Under the pieces are notes generated by a model. It saw only the letters and a list, made by a program, of their open reading frames with translations. It was not told where the DNA came from and did no database searches. Positions 21,582 to 33,746 of a stretch of DNA of 64,000 nucleotides are shown here, piece by piece; position 1 is the first letter of the stretch, and each line of letters opens with the position of its first letter. The position numbers and the translations under genes are program-made. The stretch covers positions 2,397,092-2,461,091 of the forward strand of contig NC_053137.1 in the NCBI RefSeq assembly GCF_016808335.1, given 5' to 3'. The stretch is from Panicum virgatum. Lineage: Eukaryota; Streptophyta; Magnoliopsida; Poales; Poaceae.

Positions 21582-24500
21582 TGTTCGGCAAGCTCCGAGG
21601 AAGAATCTCAAGTGCGGGTGCTTGCTGGAATTTTTAGAAAAGAGGCATCGAAAGTGAAGGAAGAACAACCGAAGCATGGGAAAGGCATAGAGACAAACCA
21701 CGATGAAGAAGCATCGATCCGGAGTGCAACGAAAGACGACCCGGAAAAGAAAGGAAGAACCATGGGCACCGCCAAATCGCTAAGGGAATTCGAGCAAATG
21801 GATTGGATACCAATTGACTTCGGAAGATTGTTCGACAAAGCAAGACCGCATCCAAATCAACGAGGAATGGCGAAGGTGATAGCTGAAGACTTCCCGCCGG
21901 ATAATCACACGGGATATACATTTGGCAAGGAATCGGCCGGTGATATTATTCGGAAACTTTTTGAAGAAAAAGAGGAAGAGATTGACTTAGATGAAGTGCT
22001 GGAGATCAAAAGGACCCTAGGAGTGAACTCGGAATCGTCACCCTATGCGCACATAGCCCAAGTATATGCGATTGGAAGCGATCAAGGTGAAGGTAATCCA
22101 TCACCCACACCTCGTGTTGATTGCATGATAGAAGGAATAGAATGTTGCAATGTTCTATGTGACGTTGGCGCCCATGTTAGTGTGATGAGTTCCAAGTTTT
22201 ATGTTGAGCTTTTTAACGAAACAACAAACCTAGATGCCACAATCATTAAATTGATCATGGGAGATAGTAGATTAATCCAACCGCTAGGAGTGCTTAGAAA
22301 TCTAAATGTTGCCATAGCGGGTAAAAAAATTCCTACCGACTTTTTTGTGATTAATGCTAGTGATGATGAGCATGAAGGCATAATCCTTGGAAAACCCTTT
22401 CTCAAATTAGTAAATGCTGTTCTAGATGTTGGAAAAGGGATTGTCACTTTTGATCTAGGTGGAGAGAAGCGCTCATTCGAATTTCATTCAAAACCGTCTT
22501 TTGCTTCACCTCTACCTCTTGATAACGAAGAGGTAGAGAGCATTCGTTCCATTGATTGTTTCAGGGATCCTCTCCAACGCGCTTTGGAGAATGGAGACGC
22601 TCAAGATGATCAAGATGGAGAACTAGTGGAAACAATGGAAGAGTTGAAGCCGCAACACGGGAATTTGGAGGAAGAAAATTTTGAAGACATTGGAGAGTTA
22701 GATCAAGAAGAGGATGGTGCGCCCGATGTTGAGATGAAGCCACTCCCCAAGGGATTGAAATATGAATTTTTGGGAGATGGCAAGACTTTTCCGGTGATTA
22801 TTAGCGACGAATTGAGCCCGGAAGAGACGGAGAAGTTGCTGAATTTATTGAAGAAGCACAAAAAGGTGATCGGCTACTTGATTAACGAATTGAAAGGTAT
22901 TAGCCCCGCTTTTTGCACACATCGTATACAACTCGAGGAGCAATACAAGCCAGTCGTAGAACATCAAAGAAGGTTGAGCCATGCTATGCGTGATGTGGTA
23001 AAGAAGGAGGTTATCAAATTGTTGAATGCCGGAATAATATACCCCGTGCCACATAGTGAATGGGTAAGCCCCGTGCATTGCGTTCCGAAGAAAGGAGGAC
23101 TCACGGTTGTGAAAAATGAGAAGGAGCAATTGATACCGCAAAGAACCATCACGGGATGGAGGATGTGCATCGATTATAGAAAATTGAATAAGGCGACGAG
23201 GAAGGATCATTTTCCACTACCATTCATTGACGAGATGCTAGAAAGGTTGGCAAAGCATTCACACTTTTGTTACCTTGATGGATACTAGGGATTCTTCCAA
23301 ATACCTATTCATCCGGATGATCAACATAAGACCACGTTTACTTGCCCGTATAGAACTTTTGCATATCGGAGGATGCCTTTTGGATTGTGCAATGCGCCCG
23401 CTTCTTTTCAAAGGTGCATGATGGCTATATTTTCAGATTTCATAGAAGAGATTATGGAGGTATTCATGGATGATTTCTCGGTGCATGGTACTAGCTTTGA
23501 TAATTGCTTGGGAAATTTGGAAAAAGTTCTTAAAAGATGTGGAGAGGTTGACCTTGTGCTTAATTGGGAGAAGTGTCATTTCATGGTGAAAGAAGGAATT
23601 GTTCTCGGTCATGTTATCTCCGAGAGAGGGATAGAGGTGGACAGAGCAAAAATAGAAACCGTGGAGAAATTGCCACCACCTACGGACATCAAATCTTTGA
23701 GGAGCTTCCTCGGTCATGCCGGATTCTATAGGAGGTTCATAAAGGATTTTTCAAAAATCACCTAGCCATTGATACAACTTCTCCAAAAAGATGTGGAATA
23801 CATCTTCGATAGTGATTGTCTTCACGTATTTCGAACACTCAAGCAATCCCTCATAAGTGCTCCTATCATGCAACCTCCGGATTGGAATCTACCCTTTGAA
23901 ATCATGTGTGATGCAAGCGACTACGCCGTAGGAGCCGTTCTTGGACAAAGGAAAGAAGGGAAGGTAAATGCTATCTACTACGCAAGCAAGACTCTCAATG
24001 AAGCCCAAGTTAATTATGCAACAACGGAGAAAGAATTGCTTGCCGTGGTATTCGCCTTCGAAAAATTCAGATCATACATAGTAAATTCAAAGGTGATAGT
24101 TTGTACCGACCATGCGGCAATCAAGTATCTCTTGTCCAAGAAAGATGCTAAACCACGCTTGATTCGATGGATCCTATTGCTACAAGAATTCGATGTGGAG
24201 ATAAGGGACAAGAAAGGGGCAGAAAATGTTGTGGCCGACCACCTATCAAGGATGAACCATGGAGATGATGGAAAAGAACCTATCGAGGATCAAATGAGAG
24301 ATGATCACCTATATAGAATTCTCGACAAAGATTGTTGGATGAATGAAATAATAAGGGCAATAAAAGGGATGCCCTTGGATCACTTGGACAATAATGCAAA
24401 GAAGAGAGTGATCGCGGAAAGAAGAAAATACTATTGGGATCCACCATACTTATATAGATATGGAGAAGATGGGGTCCTAAGAAGATGCATACCGAGGGAG

Positions 24501-25637
24501 GAACGTGAAGAAGTTCTAAGAAAGTGTCACTCGTCGGGATATGGAGGACATTATGGGCACTTTAGAACTCAAGCTAAGGTATGGGCTAGTGGATTCTATT
24601 GGCCCGAGATGCATGAAGATGCGAAAAGATTTGTTTCAACTTGTCCGGAATGCCAAAGGACGGGGAATATCTCGCAAAGGAATGCCATGCCATTGAACTA
24701 CAATTTGCAAATAGATCTATTTGATGTCTGGGGAATCGATTTCATGGGACCATTCGTGAACTCACATGGATTTGAGCATATACTGGTGATGGTGGACTAT
24801 GTTTCAAAGTGGGTTGAAGCTATGCCATGTCGGAAGGCATCAACGGAAGAGTCCATAAACATGATTAAATCGGTAATCTTCCCTAGATATGGCGTCCCAA
24901 GAATCTTGATAAGCGACGGAGGAACACACTTCACGGGCAAAGACTTTGGTAAATGCTTGAAGAAATTGGGAATTGAACATAGAGTGTCCACGGCTTATCA
25001 CCCCCAAACAAACGGACAAGCGGAAACTTCGAACAAGCAATTGAAGGATATCGTAAAGAAGACCGTGGTAAAAGGAGGAAAAGATTGGTCGAAGAGACTA
25101 GATGATGCACTATGGGCATATCGTACGGCACACAAAACCCCGATTGGTATGACTCCTTATCAATTTGTTTATGGAAAAACATGCCACTTGTCGGTTGAGC
25201 TAGAACATAAGGCGTATTGGGCAATGAAGGAGATGAACTTTGATGCGGAAGCCGTTGGAATTAAAAGGAGAATCCAAATAAGTGAATTGGAGGAGTTAAG
25301 ATTGAAAGCGTACAATAGTGCATCAATTTACAAAGAAAGGATGAAGAGATGGTACGACAAGCGATTACAAAACAAGGAATTCAAAGAAGGAGACAAGGTC
25401 CTACTCTACAATTCAAGATTCAAACTTTTTGGCAAAGGAAAATTACAAAGCAAATGGGATGGACCATACATCGTACACTCAGTTTCACCCACGGGAGCGG
25501 TGACAATCATGGATGCGAAAGGCGACCAATATGTGGTGAACGGACAGCGACTAAAGGTATTCTTGGAGCCCGACGTCGTGCCCCTTCATTACATTGATAT
25601 ATACACCTTGGAGGAGGAACCAGAACGTCAAGCCTAA
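21582..25637 (+). pseudogene. gypsy element: protease, RT, RNase H, integrase, with stops
   Basis: Same phase as gag. Protease: CDVGAHVSVM near 22160. Reverse transcriptase: WVSPVHCVPKKGG, WRMCIDYRKLN, MPFGLCNAPASFQRCM and the catalytic FMDDF near 23464-23478. RNase [37 protein letters not shown]. Integrase: an HHCC zinc region (about 24530-24660), then core segments [15 protein letters not shown] and [10 protein letters not shown] with all three acidic residues present. TAG stops interrupt at 23286-23288 (inside RT just after YLDGY) and 23763-23765 (after RT). No frameshift was found. Domain order is RT, RNase H, integrase, as in gypsy elements. Confidence 0.85.
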
Positions 25638-26040
25638 CGACGTTAAGCAAGGTAAGTTTGTAAATATTCTCTTTTAGATTTTATTTTCATAGTTTTATCT
25701 CTTTTCTGGACGAACTTTGAGTAAAACATAGGCTTCTAATTTATTGGTGTGCACCTTGAAAAAAGTTGGAGTCCAGGGGGCTGAAAAACCCCCTGGGCCG
25801 GCCGGCCCAACACCCCTAGGCCGGCCGGCCTAAGCCACTTCGTGTGAGAATCGGTCTCAATTTTTGGTAGGTACGAGATAAGGAAATTTCAAACCTGTGC
25901 CTTATAGATTTCGCATGCCAAAACCGAAGAGATTTTGGACTTCTCGTCCAAGTCTTTTTGGGATATAAATAGAGGGGCGGGGTAGATCTATTCTCTCATA
26001 CTTTTCAATCTACATCACCACCTCATGAGAGACTTCGACA
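25638..26040 (+). promoter_or_regulatory. internal promoter-like module of the gypsy element
   Basis: After the pol stop comes a pair of GGCC palindromes (25796-25807, 25819-25830), then an 'atcggtctca' block, then TATAAATA at 25964-25971, 70 bp before the ATG of the accessory frame. The order and spacing copy those of the LTR promoter (palindrome pair, 'atcggtctcg', TATAAATA). I infer a separate transcription start for the accessory gene, derived from or convergent with the LTR U3 region. Confidence 0.55.
25796..25830. repeat. GGCC palindrome pair, internal 1
   Basis: Two GGCCGGCCGGCC palindromes start at 25796 and 25819, again 23 bp apart, upstream of the TATA box of the accessory frame. 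The flanking bases differ from those in the LTR while the palindromes are unchanged. Confidence 0.8.
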
Positions 26041-26859
26041 ATGGCCGGTCCAACGAGCGCAAGAGCCATGATTGCAGCAATGGAGATCGAGGAGAGGGGT
26101 TGGACGCCCGACACCCCCACGCCAAACACGCCTAGCCCGATCTCGGCAACCGGTGCGCAGCCCCTCCTTGTCTAAGCGAAGCGATGTGAAGCGAAAGCCC
26201 CTCCGAAGAAAATCAATACTCAAGCAAGGATGAGCGTCGGAGGGAAGGGCCTTCAATGGTACAACGAGAAGCTAGCTCAAGCCCAAAGGGGGGTCGCCGT
26301 CATCAGCAGCGACGAAGATGAAGGCGAGAAGCGACAAGACAAAAAGCCACCCACGCCTAGGCGTTCCTTGCGCCTCCTCGGAGTCAAAAGAAAGAACTAC
26401 ATCGAGCACACCCCGGAGCCGAAGGATTATGCGGGGGACAGCGATTGGGAGAGCATCATGAGCCCTGGTTCATGGGGCACCACTGGTCGTGACTGCGATG
26501 ATGATTGGCCGGGGTGGGCCGAAGAGGAGAGAAGGGAAGAAGACGACCACTCCGGAGGTGATAGTGGCAAGAAGAAGAAGGACGACGACGAGCCCGAGGA
26601 TGACAGCCCCAACCGCAGCAGGCATCACTCCGGGTGCTGTGTCAAGTTCCGCAATGAAATGGCGGACCTCCGTGCCACCATTGATAGGTGCCACGATCGA
26701 ATCATGGCAATGGATAGAAGGATGGACGACATCGAGAGCTTGGCCGAAAGAGATTACAACTTCCTTCTCCGCAACATAAGGAAGTTATTCGGGATGGTCA
26801 GAAATCTACAAAAGCAAGGAGGAGGGCGTCCAAGATGCAATTGCCCGAGGTGCCGTTGA
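26041..26859 (+). pseudogene. gypsy element accessory protein frame, one internal stop
   Basis: From the ATG at 26041 one phase stays open to 26859 except for TAA at 26173-26175. The part after the stop gives 209 codons from the ATG at 26230. Features: a Thr/Pro-rich N-terminus, an acidic SSDEDEGE stretch, Arg-rich RRSLRLLGVKRK, a long Asp/Glu/Lys region, a helical, probably coiled-coil segment (MADLRATIDRCHDRIMAMDR onward to NLQKQ), and a Cys cluster at the end (RCNCPRCR). There are no transmembrane segments, so it does not look like the env-like protein of some Athila elements. I do not recognise the family. Its place between integrase and the 3' LTR with its own TATA box suggests an accessory gene of the element. 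Confidence 0.55.
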
Positions 26860-28704
26860 GAACACCGACGAGCGTCACACCCGTCTTTTATATCATTGCG
26901 ACGAGGACGCCGCATAATCTAAGCATGGGGGGGAGGTGTGACGGCTCGTAGTTTGAATTTTGTTGGTCTTTGTTTAGTTAAAAGTTCGTCGTGTGAGTGT
27001 GCTTTATTTTTCGCATGTGTGAGAGTCATAGTCTAGCGTTGTGTGCTTTATTTTTCGCATATGTGAGAGTGAGTCTTAAATTAGCGTTGAGTCATGAAAA
27101 CAAAATAAAAAGAGTCTTTGTTTTTGTTGGATCGTGCAATTTTATTTATGCATTCAGTTTTACTTTATTTTCTTTAAGGCAATTGTTCACGAGCGTTGTC
27201 ATGAAATTTATATCTTATTTGTGGAGCTTAGTAAATTATTCGTCCATGATAATACCCACACTTGAGCTTTGATCTAGCACTTGGTTTTGATTACGCTTGC
27301 GAGTAAGGCATGATTTGGAGGACTTTAATTTCATAAAAATAATAAAACCCCTACAAGCATAAGGTTGATCAAGTTCTTGACAAGTCGAGAGTAAAAATCC
27401 TATCATCCAAAAGCTTTATTCGTTCCACCATAAGTATTGGATGTACATTGAGTTGAGTTAGGATTTCTTTCTCTTGGGAGTTTTAATTTCGAGCAATGAT
27501 CATGTCCATATTTTTCATCTCTGAATTGCTAGCCACGTCAATATTCGGTAATGAGAATTCATCATTGGAACAACTCATGAAATCTACCGGATTCCAAAAC
27601 CCGAACCCGAGATTATTTTGTTTATTATCGTCTTCCTTGACCACAACCCAATTATGAGGATACGTTCTGTTTCTGCGCATGATTTGTATAAAACATAATT
27701 TTGGGATGAAGGAAGGAAGGAGTATTCAAAAGATGGACTGAATCCGACCTGGGAAAGCCCCAGGCCGGCCGGCCTACACCTCTTGAGCCGGCCGGCTTAG
27801 GCCTCTCTGGTCTCAGTTCGGGCTCTAAAAATTCAGGGAGACACTTTGGAGATTTGCCTATCTATGTTTTATAGAAAGTGTCCTATGAAAAGGGTCGGAA
27901 CAGAGAGAGAAAATTCAGGAGAGAAAAAAAAAAGAGAAGAAGAAAGAGAAACGAAAGAAAAAAATGTATGAGAAGAGAAGAAAAAAATAAATGAAGGGAT
28001 TCTATGGTTGGAGAAGTGCAAAGAGATATCACCTTGTTGTTTGAGAACAATATCCTCAATTCCAACCATGTGCAATCCGACAACGAGGACGATGCTTGTG
28101 CCTTGAAGTCAATCTTTTTGTATGCCTTTGCACATGTCCACCATTCTAAATCTTCTTACCCTTGAACCCTTTATACTATGGAGAAACTCTCATGATCATT
28201 GGCTCGGAAGGTAAGCAATCATTAGAAGGTTTTCTTAATTTGATAATATATGTATATACTTTGCTAAGCCTCACCTATAGCCCCACTTTATTCTTGAGAG
28301 ACTTTCGGGAGATGAGAGCTTGCAAATAAAAAATAGGATAGCCACTTATATTGAGAGACATGAAAGGACTTGTGTAAGAATTTTTTGTCTAACCTTTGTT
28401 GCGGGGTATTTTGCTTCTAAAAACTAAAAAAAAGAGAGAAAAACCTCCAAGGATGGCAAGAAAAGCAAGTGTTGTCGATATTCGAGTTGCCGGCTAAAGG
28501 TAAGAGTTGTGGAGTAATATTGGATGAGTTTTTAAAGCCCATGATATGATTATCCTCGCTGCTCCTCTGACCTTTGTTTGAAGAAATATTGTTAGACTTG
28601 TTTGCATAAGTAAATTTTGCAGTTCAAGAACTCTTGAGCAACCCATGGAAGAATTTGATGATTTGATTTGCTCGAGGATGAGCAAAAGCTAAGCATGGGG
28701 GGAC
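26860..28704 (+). other. gypsy 3' non-coding region
   Basis: There is no coding frame longer than noise. It contains a short tandem duplication ('tgctttatttttcgcat' near 27000 and 27047), the third palindrome pair (27763-27797), a polypurine-rich run (27900-27990), and ends in 'aagcatggggggac', the polypurine tract that abuts the 3' LTR. The phrase 'taagcatgggggg' also occurs near 26920, after the accessory frame. Confidence 0.6.
27763..27797. repeat. GGCC palindrome pair, internal 2
   Basis: Palindromes start at 27763 (GGCCGGCCGGCC) and 27786 (AGCCGGCCGGCT), 23 bp apart. The second differs at both outer positions in a compensating way, so it is still a perfect palindrome. No TATAAATA follows at the expected distance. 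Confidence 0.75.
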
Positions 28705-29901
28705 TGTTGGTGCTCCTTAAGTACCCATTTTATTATACAATTAGGAGTTGTTTTGGTAAATTCTTCGGGATGATTCATGTACTAACCCGCCACTTGGCAC
28801 CCGAACTTGACCGTTTTCGATTTTGTCTTGGATTTTGGAGCATGTTGCATTTTGACAGGAATTTGGACATTTTTGGAGATGTTTTGACGCATGGTTACAA
28901 CTGGGCTAAGATGAGGAATAAAAGGAAGAATCAACACGCAAAAGATGGGATCGAAAGGGGCCAGAAAAGGCCCAGGCCGGCCGGCCTGGAGTCCTTGGGC
29001 CGGCCGGCCAAGCCCTTTTCGGAGCCCAATCGGTCTCGGTTTTCTTCAGCACGAAGTATGCGTCAACCCTAATCTATGTTTTACCAAAACCACCGACTAT
29101 ATCTGCCTATAAATACCCCGAAGCCGCTGTCAAAGAGGGGGATCCCGGAGAGATCGCAGAGAAAGAGCATCCAGAGATACATTCGAGTTTGACACAAGAG
29201 AAAGGCGACACCGGAGGCCTCATCGTCCCTCGGCGCCGCTGCAAGTTGGAGGACAGCAAGGGATCCATCCCTTGCCGGAGATTTCATCACCATGATCGAC
29301 TACGCTTCGCTTAGCTTCATGGGGTAAAGTCCTCGTTTGTTCAAGGGGTTGTAAGGAGATCTTGAGTTGTAATTGCCGAATCCTTTATGAGATTGATCTA
29401 TCACGATTCTTGTTGATGATGCTTTGATGTCTAATAGTTTGCGACTTGGCTTTGGGTTTGCTTTGCTCTTGCATGGTTTACTTAGATTACATCAACTATC
29501 GTGTTCTTGTTGATTCGTTACCGATTATCCTCGTGTAGTGACAGTATGCGGGAGGGAAAGGTTTTGATCTTGGAACACACCTTTGGTAGATTAGATCTGT
29601 TCTTCATTGCTTGGCGATTACATCTCTAGTGATCCTAGACCCTATGGACAAATGCTCTTCATATCTTGTGCACACGTTTATCATTGCTCACTAGTCTAGA
29701 TTAGATTAGATTGGTTAGATTAGATCTATTTCACACTCAATCACTCAATATAGATCTTTTACCAATATCATTAGTGCTTAGTTAAGCATAGTAATACACT
29801 TGTTCCGTGGATTGATAAACCTTGGGGGAATACTCTAAGAGAAAAGCTACACGATCCGTGCGCTTACGGTACGTAAATTGGCGCTTTAAGAAGCGTCAAC
29901 A
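28705..29901 (+). repeat. gypsy element 3' LTR
   Basis: Begins TGTTGGTGCTCC and ends GCGTCAACA, 1197 bp, followed by the target duplication AGTAG at 29902-29906. No indel relative to the 5' LTR; all differences are substitutions. Confidence 0.9.
28975..29009. repeat. GGCC palindrome pair, 3' LTR
   Basis: Counterpart of the 5' LTR pair, starting at 28975 and 28998, 23 bp apart. Both palindromes are intact although nearby positions in the two LTRs have diverged. Confidence 0.8.
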
Positions 29902-29978
29902 AGTAGGTAGATAAATAATCAAGAATGAAGAAAGTAAAGATTGAGATAAGTTAAAATACGAGATGAGAAGGGGGAGAA

Positions 29979-30424
29979 TGTTAGTGTTGATCTCCACTGT
30001 TTGGGCCCAACGGCGGGCCTTGACTCGCACCTTGATCGGGGGCACCCAGCCCGTGGAAGGCTGGTGGGCCCCCGTCGCGCAGCTCACATATAAAAGGAAG
30101 AGGTGGGGGTCAGTGGCACACAGTCCAAAGATCATCGCCCTTTGCCCCACCAATAGAAACCCTAGCCGATCAGGGATGTGCTGAAGCGACGGGAAGCGCC
30201 ACCGGCCTGCCGTCACCACTGGCCGTCACTGCACCGCGCCTCTGCCACCTCTGCACCTCTCCGTCGTCAGGTAGCCGCCGCCACTGCTCCGTGACTACTC
30301 CACCCCTGCGTTCTTCGACGGTGACGCGACGTGGTGGTCACAGAGGACACGAACAAGATACTTTCCCCAACAGAAAGTTGTTTACCCGACTGATCCACAT
30401 CTAGACGATCCACAAAATATAACA
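29979..30424 (+). repeat. copia LTR shared by C1 and B
   Basis: Starts TGTTAGTGTT after a purine-rich 'gaagggggagaa' tract that belongs to the 3' end of C1, and ends AATATAACA directly before a primer site that belongs to B. It therefore serves as 3' LTR of one copy and 5' LTR of the next. A TATA-like 'catataaaagg' lies near 30088. Partner LTR at 35160-35601. Confidence 0.8.
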
Positions 30425-30425
30425 T

Positions 30426-30437
30426 TGGTATCAGAGC
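30426..30437 (+). other. primer binding site (initiator tRNA-Met)
   Basis: TGGTATCAGAGC begins two bases after the LTR end. It is the standard plant copia primer site, complementary to the 3' end of initiator tRNA-Met. Confidence 0.85.
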
Positions 30438-30599
30438 TGCTCTACGGAGTGGATCTAGTTTTGGGGATCGAAAAGAAATGTTTTCGATCTGAAATCAAAA
30501 GGACGAAAGAATGAAAATGAAATTGGATCTCATATCAGAGACCAAAAGAGTGGATTCGATCTCGAATCAAAAGGACAGAAACAAAGGATTTCGATTCGA

Positions 30600-31370
30600 T
30601 TCGAATTGGAAGAACAAATGTATAACCCTAACCCTAGGGGATAAAGGGGCGGCGGGCCTTACTGGAGCTCGTCGCCGGTGCTGCCGCCGGCCTTGGCCGC
30701 ACTCGAAGCCGGTTAGAGGCGCTGCCTCGTCAGCGCGCCAATACCGCTGGGCGGGAAAGAAGTCCGGGCACCACCAGGGTTCGCCGGCGCACTGCATCGT
30801 CGCGGTGGCGCACACCGGGCGCCGCTGCTAGACCGCTCGACGGCGGCGTGTCCACCCCTGGGTGAGCGCGCGCACCGGCGAGGGGTCAGGCGGGCGGCGC
30901 CGCCATCTGCTCGGCCACCCATGGGCCGCCGCCGCTCCATTCGAGCGCGAAAAAAAAGAAAGGAGGGAAGATAGAGAGGCTCGATCCAAGGTCACCGGCC
31001 CTGGACCGGTGGCCGGACCTAGCGGCGCGCCGGCGAGAGAGCCGCTGGCGGCACCATCGCACTGAGCCGAGCTGAAGCCGGCGGCCGGCCGCCGCTCGGG
31101 TGAAGAAAGAGAAGGGAAAGAACAGAATGGAGCTAGGGTTACGCAGGTGAGCGGCGGCCGATATCGACAGAGAGCCGTCGGATCGGATCCGACGGCCAGC
31201 GCCGCCACATCGCCTTTTGGGCCGGATTCGGCCCAGAAGGGTGCGGAGCGCGGGCTGATTTCCAGCCCAGGCCCAGGTTGCGGCCTGGGTCAGGGAGCGC
31301 GCCGCGCGAATGTGGGCGTTGGGCCATTTTCCTTGACCGGGCCGAGTGCACAGTAAAGAAAGAGTAAATT
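30600..31370 (+). other. GC-rich leader of copia element B
   Basis: A strongly GC-rich stretch between primer site and AT-rich internal sequence. It shows many short frames on both strands, all rich in Ala, Arg, Gly and Pro, none with domain support. Element A keeps the tail of a similar leader at 11649-11880. Probably untranslated leader. Confidence 0.5.
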
Positions 31371-32245
31371 TCTCAATATTCAGAGGCCATATTGATGAAT
31401 TTGATTTCTATTCAAATTTACACCAACGTGTATCTTGTTTAGAAAGCAAATGTACAGTAATACTTCTGAATATAGAACATAATTTTTTTTCATATTTCCA
31501 TTGCAAAGTTTAAAAGTTATTGCTCTTAATTTTAATTGAAAGCAACGGAGAATTACTTTTGAGAGCATGATTAAAGAACTTACTTTGAGTAAGTTTTGTA
31601 TAGTTTTATCTGTATTCAATTTTGAACCAACGAGATAAATTGTTTAAAGAGAAAATGAGTATAAAGTACTGTTTCTGAAAAGAAAGAAAAGTTTTCCACT
31701 GACATAAAGAAAAAAAAAGATTTCCGCGGTTATACTATTGCTATTTTTCAATTAAGTCGGAACCAACGAGAAGATTTAATTGGAAAATGGTCGAAAAGTC
31801 TTAAATGAGTTTTACCTGTGGGTAAAAGACAAAAAAGCTTCCGCTATTTAAAGTAAAAGTTGAGTTTTGGCATGAAGTCTCAAAGTTGAGCATTACTAGA
31901 ATTGTAAAGATATTTCTCAAATGAGAGAAATTTAGAGTTAATTATGGTATTGTTATTTTCTGACCAGCGTTGATGATAACAATATTATAATTTTCCTTAT
32001 GAGTCATACCTTAAAGTTTAAAGTCTTTGGTAAAAATTGCATCAAAGTACCTTTTTTCAGAGAAAAGATAAGGCACTGCTCCTGAACTAGAGAAATGTGT
32101 TTTTCTAGTTTCCCCTGCAATAAAGTTGATTATCCTCTAATTAAATTCGAACCAACGGGAGGATTTAATTTTGAGGAGCAAATATATATGGTTTAAAGTT
32201 AATTGAGTTTTTCACACGTTAATTTCGTTTATGCCCAACGGTGAT

Positions 32246-32339
32246 ATGGAATTAATGTAAAAGAAAGATGTTTTATTCTATTTCTGCCCAACATGGAATT
32301 AATGTAAAAGAAAGATGTTTTATTCTATTTCTGCCCAAC
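32246..32339. repeat. 47-bp tandem duplication in element B leader
   Basis: A unit beginning 'atggaattaatgtaaaag' and ending 'tttctgcccaac' occurs twice head to tail (32246-32292, 32293-32339). It carries the 'ctgcccaac' motif that recurs through the leaders of A and B. Confidence 0.75.
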
Positions 32340-33746
32340 GGTGATATAGAATATAGAATTTAAAGTATTGACTATTGTCTTTTGAGACTAAGATTTGCAT
32401 GTAGTCCTTCTTGAAGGGACAAAAGAAAATGAACTGAGTACCTATGACTCAGAAAGAAAGAAGACCATCACATGAGAAAGTGTATTCTCTTTAAAGAATG
32501 GCTTGAAACGAAAAGGACTTATGCTTGTTGATCCAACAAAAGAAGATAAAGCAATAAGAGATAGTTTTGAGAAATGTCTCTTATGTACTCTCTATCAAGA
32601 AGAATTCATTTTGAGTTCATTTAAAATTGTGATAAGTCATACATGTTTAATTTGAACAACGTCGAATTAAGCATGTGTGTCATGAAATATTCAGATTTAT
32701 TTCTGAATTTGATATGAGCCAATCCTGACATTTATGTCTGGAAAAAGTATGAAACAATACCCGCATGACGAGGTAAAGTTGGCATAGTGCTAATCCTACA
32801 TGGCGGGAGAAAAGTTGTGATGACTAAAATGCTGGTTTATCCCACACTGGGAGAAAAATTTTGGAGTAGCTTTGCTATTCTAGAATTGATCGGGCACTTC
32901 TATTGTGTCACAGTGATTAAGCACTCGATGAGTTTAAGAAGAATGAAAAGTTACATACGAACCTCAAAATAAGAATGATATGCGAGCGTTACTTGCAAAA
33001 GGTCTTAAATAAAGGACTATATTGAGTCCTTAAAGTCAAATGAGGAAAAAAAACTGTCATATGAAATAAAAGACTCTGTTGAGTTCTTAAAGTGAAATGA
33101 GTAAAAGGTACTCCCATACGAATTAAGAATTACTTTTTTCTGCATGAAGTAATCATGTGGATGAAGTAAGTAATTAAAGTTTCCTCATTTACAAAAGTTG
33201 TGAATAGTTTTCGAAATTGTGGCAGAAAAATTCAAGCCACATTTCGAGGGGACGAAATATGAGACAGTTAAGAAAGACACTCCCCTGTAATGTGTATTGA
33301 AAAGTAAGAGGTGATCTATTAAAGAACGAATGTGACAGTCAGGAGGAGCACAACGGTCACTATATTGATACCCCTATGTAAAGAAATAGCTAAATTCCAG
33401 TATTTATGCTGGACGAGCACATATAAAGTTTTTAACAGATAACCCAAATAAAGAGATTTACTGATACGCCATATTTACAAAAGATGGCAAAATCTAGGGG
33501 AGCATGTGCACTTCGATGATTCAAGAGCAACAAGGTTCTCATGCCAGCTGATGTTGTATACAACACCTGTTGTTAGCTCTCAAAGAAAATGAATAAAGTA
33601 AAAAAAGGATCTTGTTATGCAAGATCTCATTAGTCCATTGCCATTTGGCAAAAGGGAGCAGCAACAGCCCTATACAAAGTAAAAAAAATCAAATAGATGT
33701 TGATTCCACCCATTTGAAGAAGTCGCGAGAATTACATGGGTAGTTC

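Larger units (their letters stand above)
19575..29901 (+). mobile_element. complete Athila-like Ty3/gypsy element, 10.3 kb, nested in C1
   Basis: Two 1197-bp LTRs (19575-20771, 28705-29901) flank a tRNA-Asp primer site, a gag-pol frame in the order gag, protease, RT, RNase H, integrase, then a 3-kb 3' region with an accessory frame. The target duplication is AGTAG. I counted about 29 LTR differences by eye (2.4%), mostly transitions, which suggests an insertion about a million years old at commonly used grass rates. The gag-pol frame has three in-frame stops, so this copy is not autonomous. The tRNA-Asp primer, FMDDF box and long 3' region place it nearest the Athila/Tat group. Confidence 0.9.
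17197..30424 (+). mobile_element. degenerate copia copy C1, 5' truncated, split by a gypsy insertion
   Basis: 17197-19574 is collinear and about 97% identical by eye with 32708-35084 of element B. The remaining 3' part resumes at 29902 after the nested gypsy element: a purine-rich tract, then the LTR 29979-30424. The gypsy target duplication AGTAG (19570-19574, 29902-29906) proves the two parts were once joined. The 5' LTR, leader and gag region are missing. Coding capacity is reduced to short reverse transcriptase remnants. Confidence 0.75.

Noticed and set aside
30511..31356. Multiple GC-rich frames in the leader of copia element B
   Set aside because: Low-complexity composition, both strands open, no domain; better explained as leader sequence.
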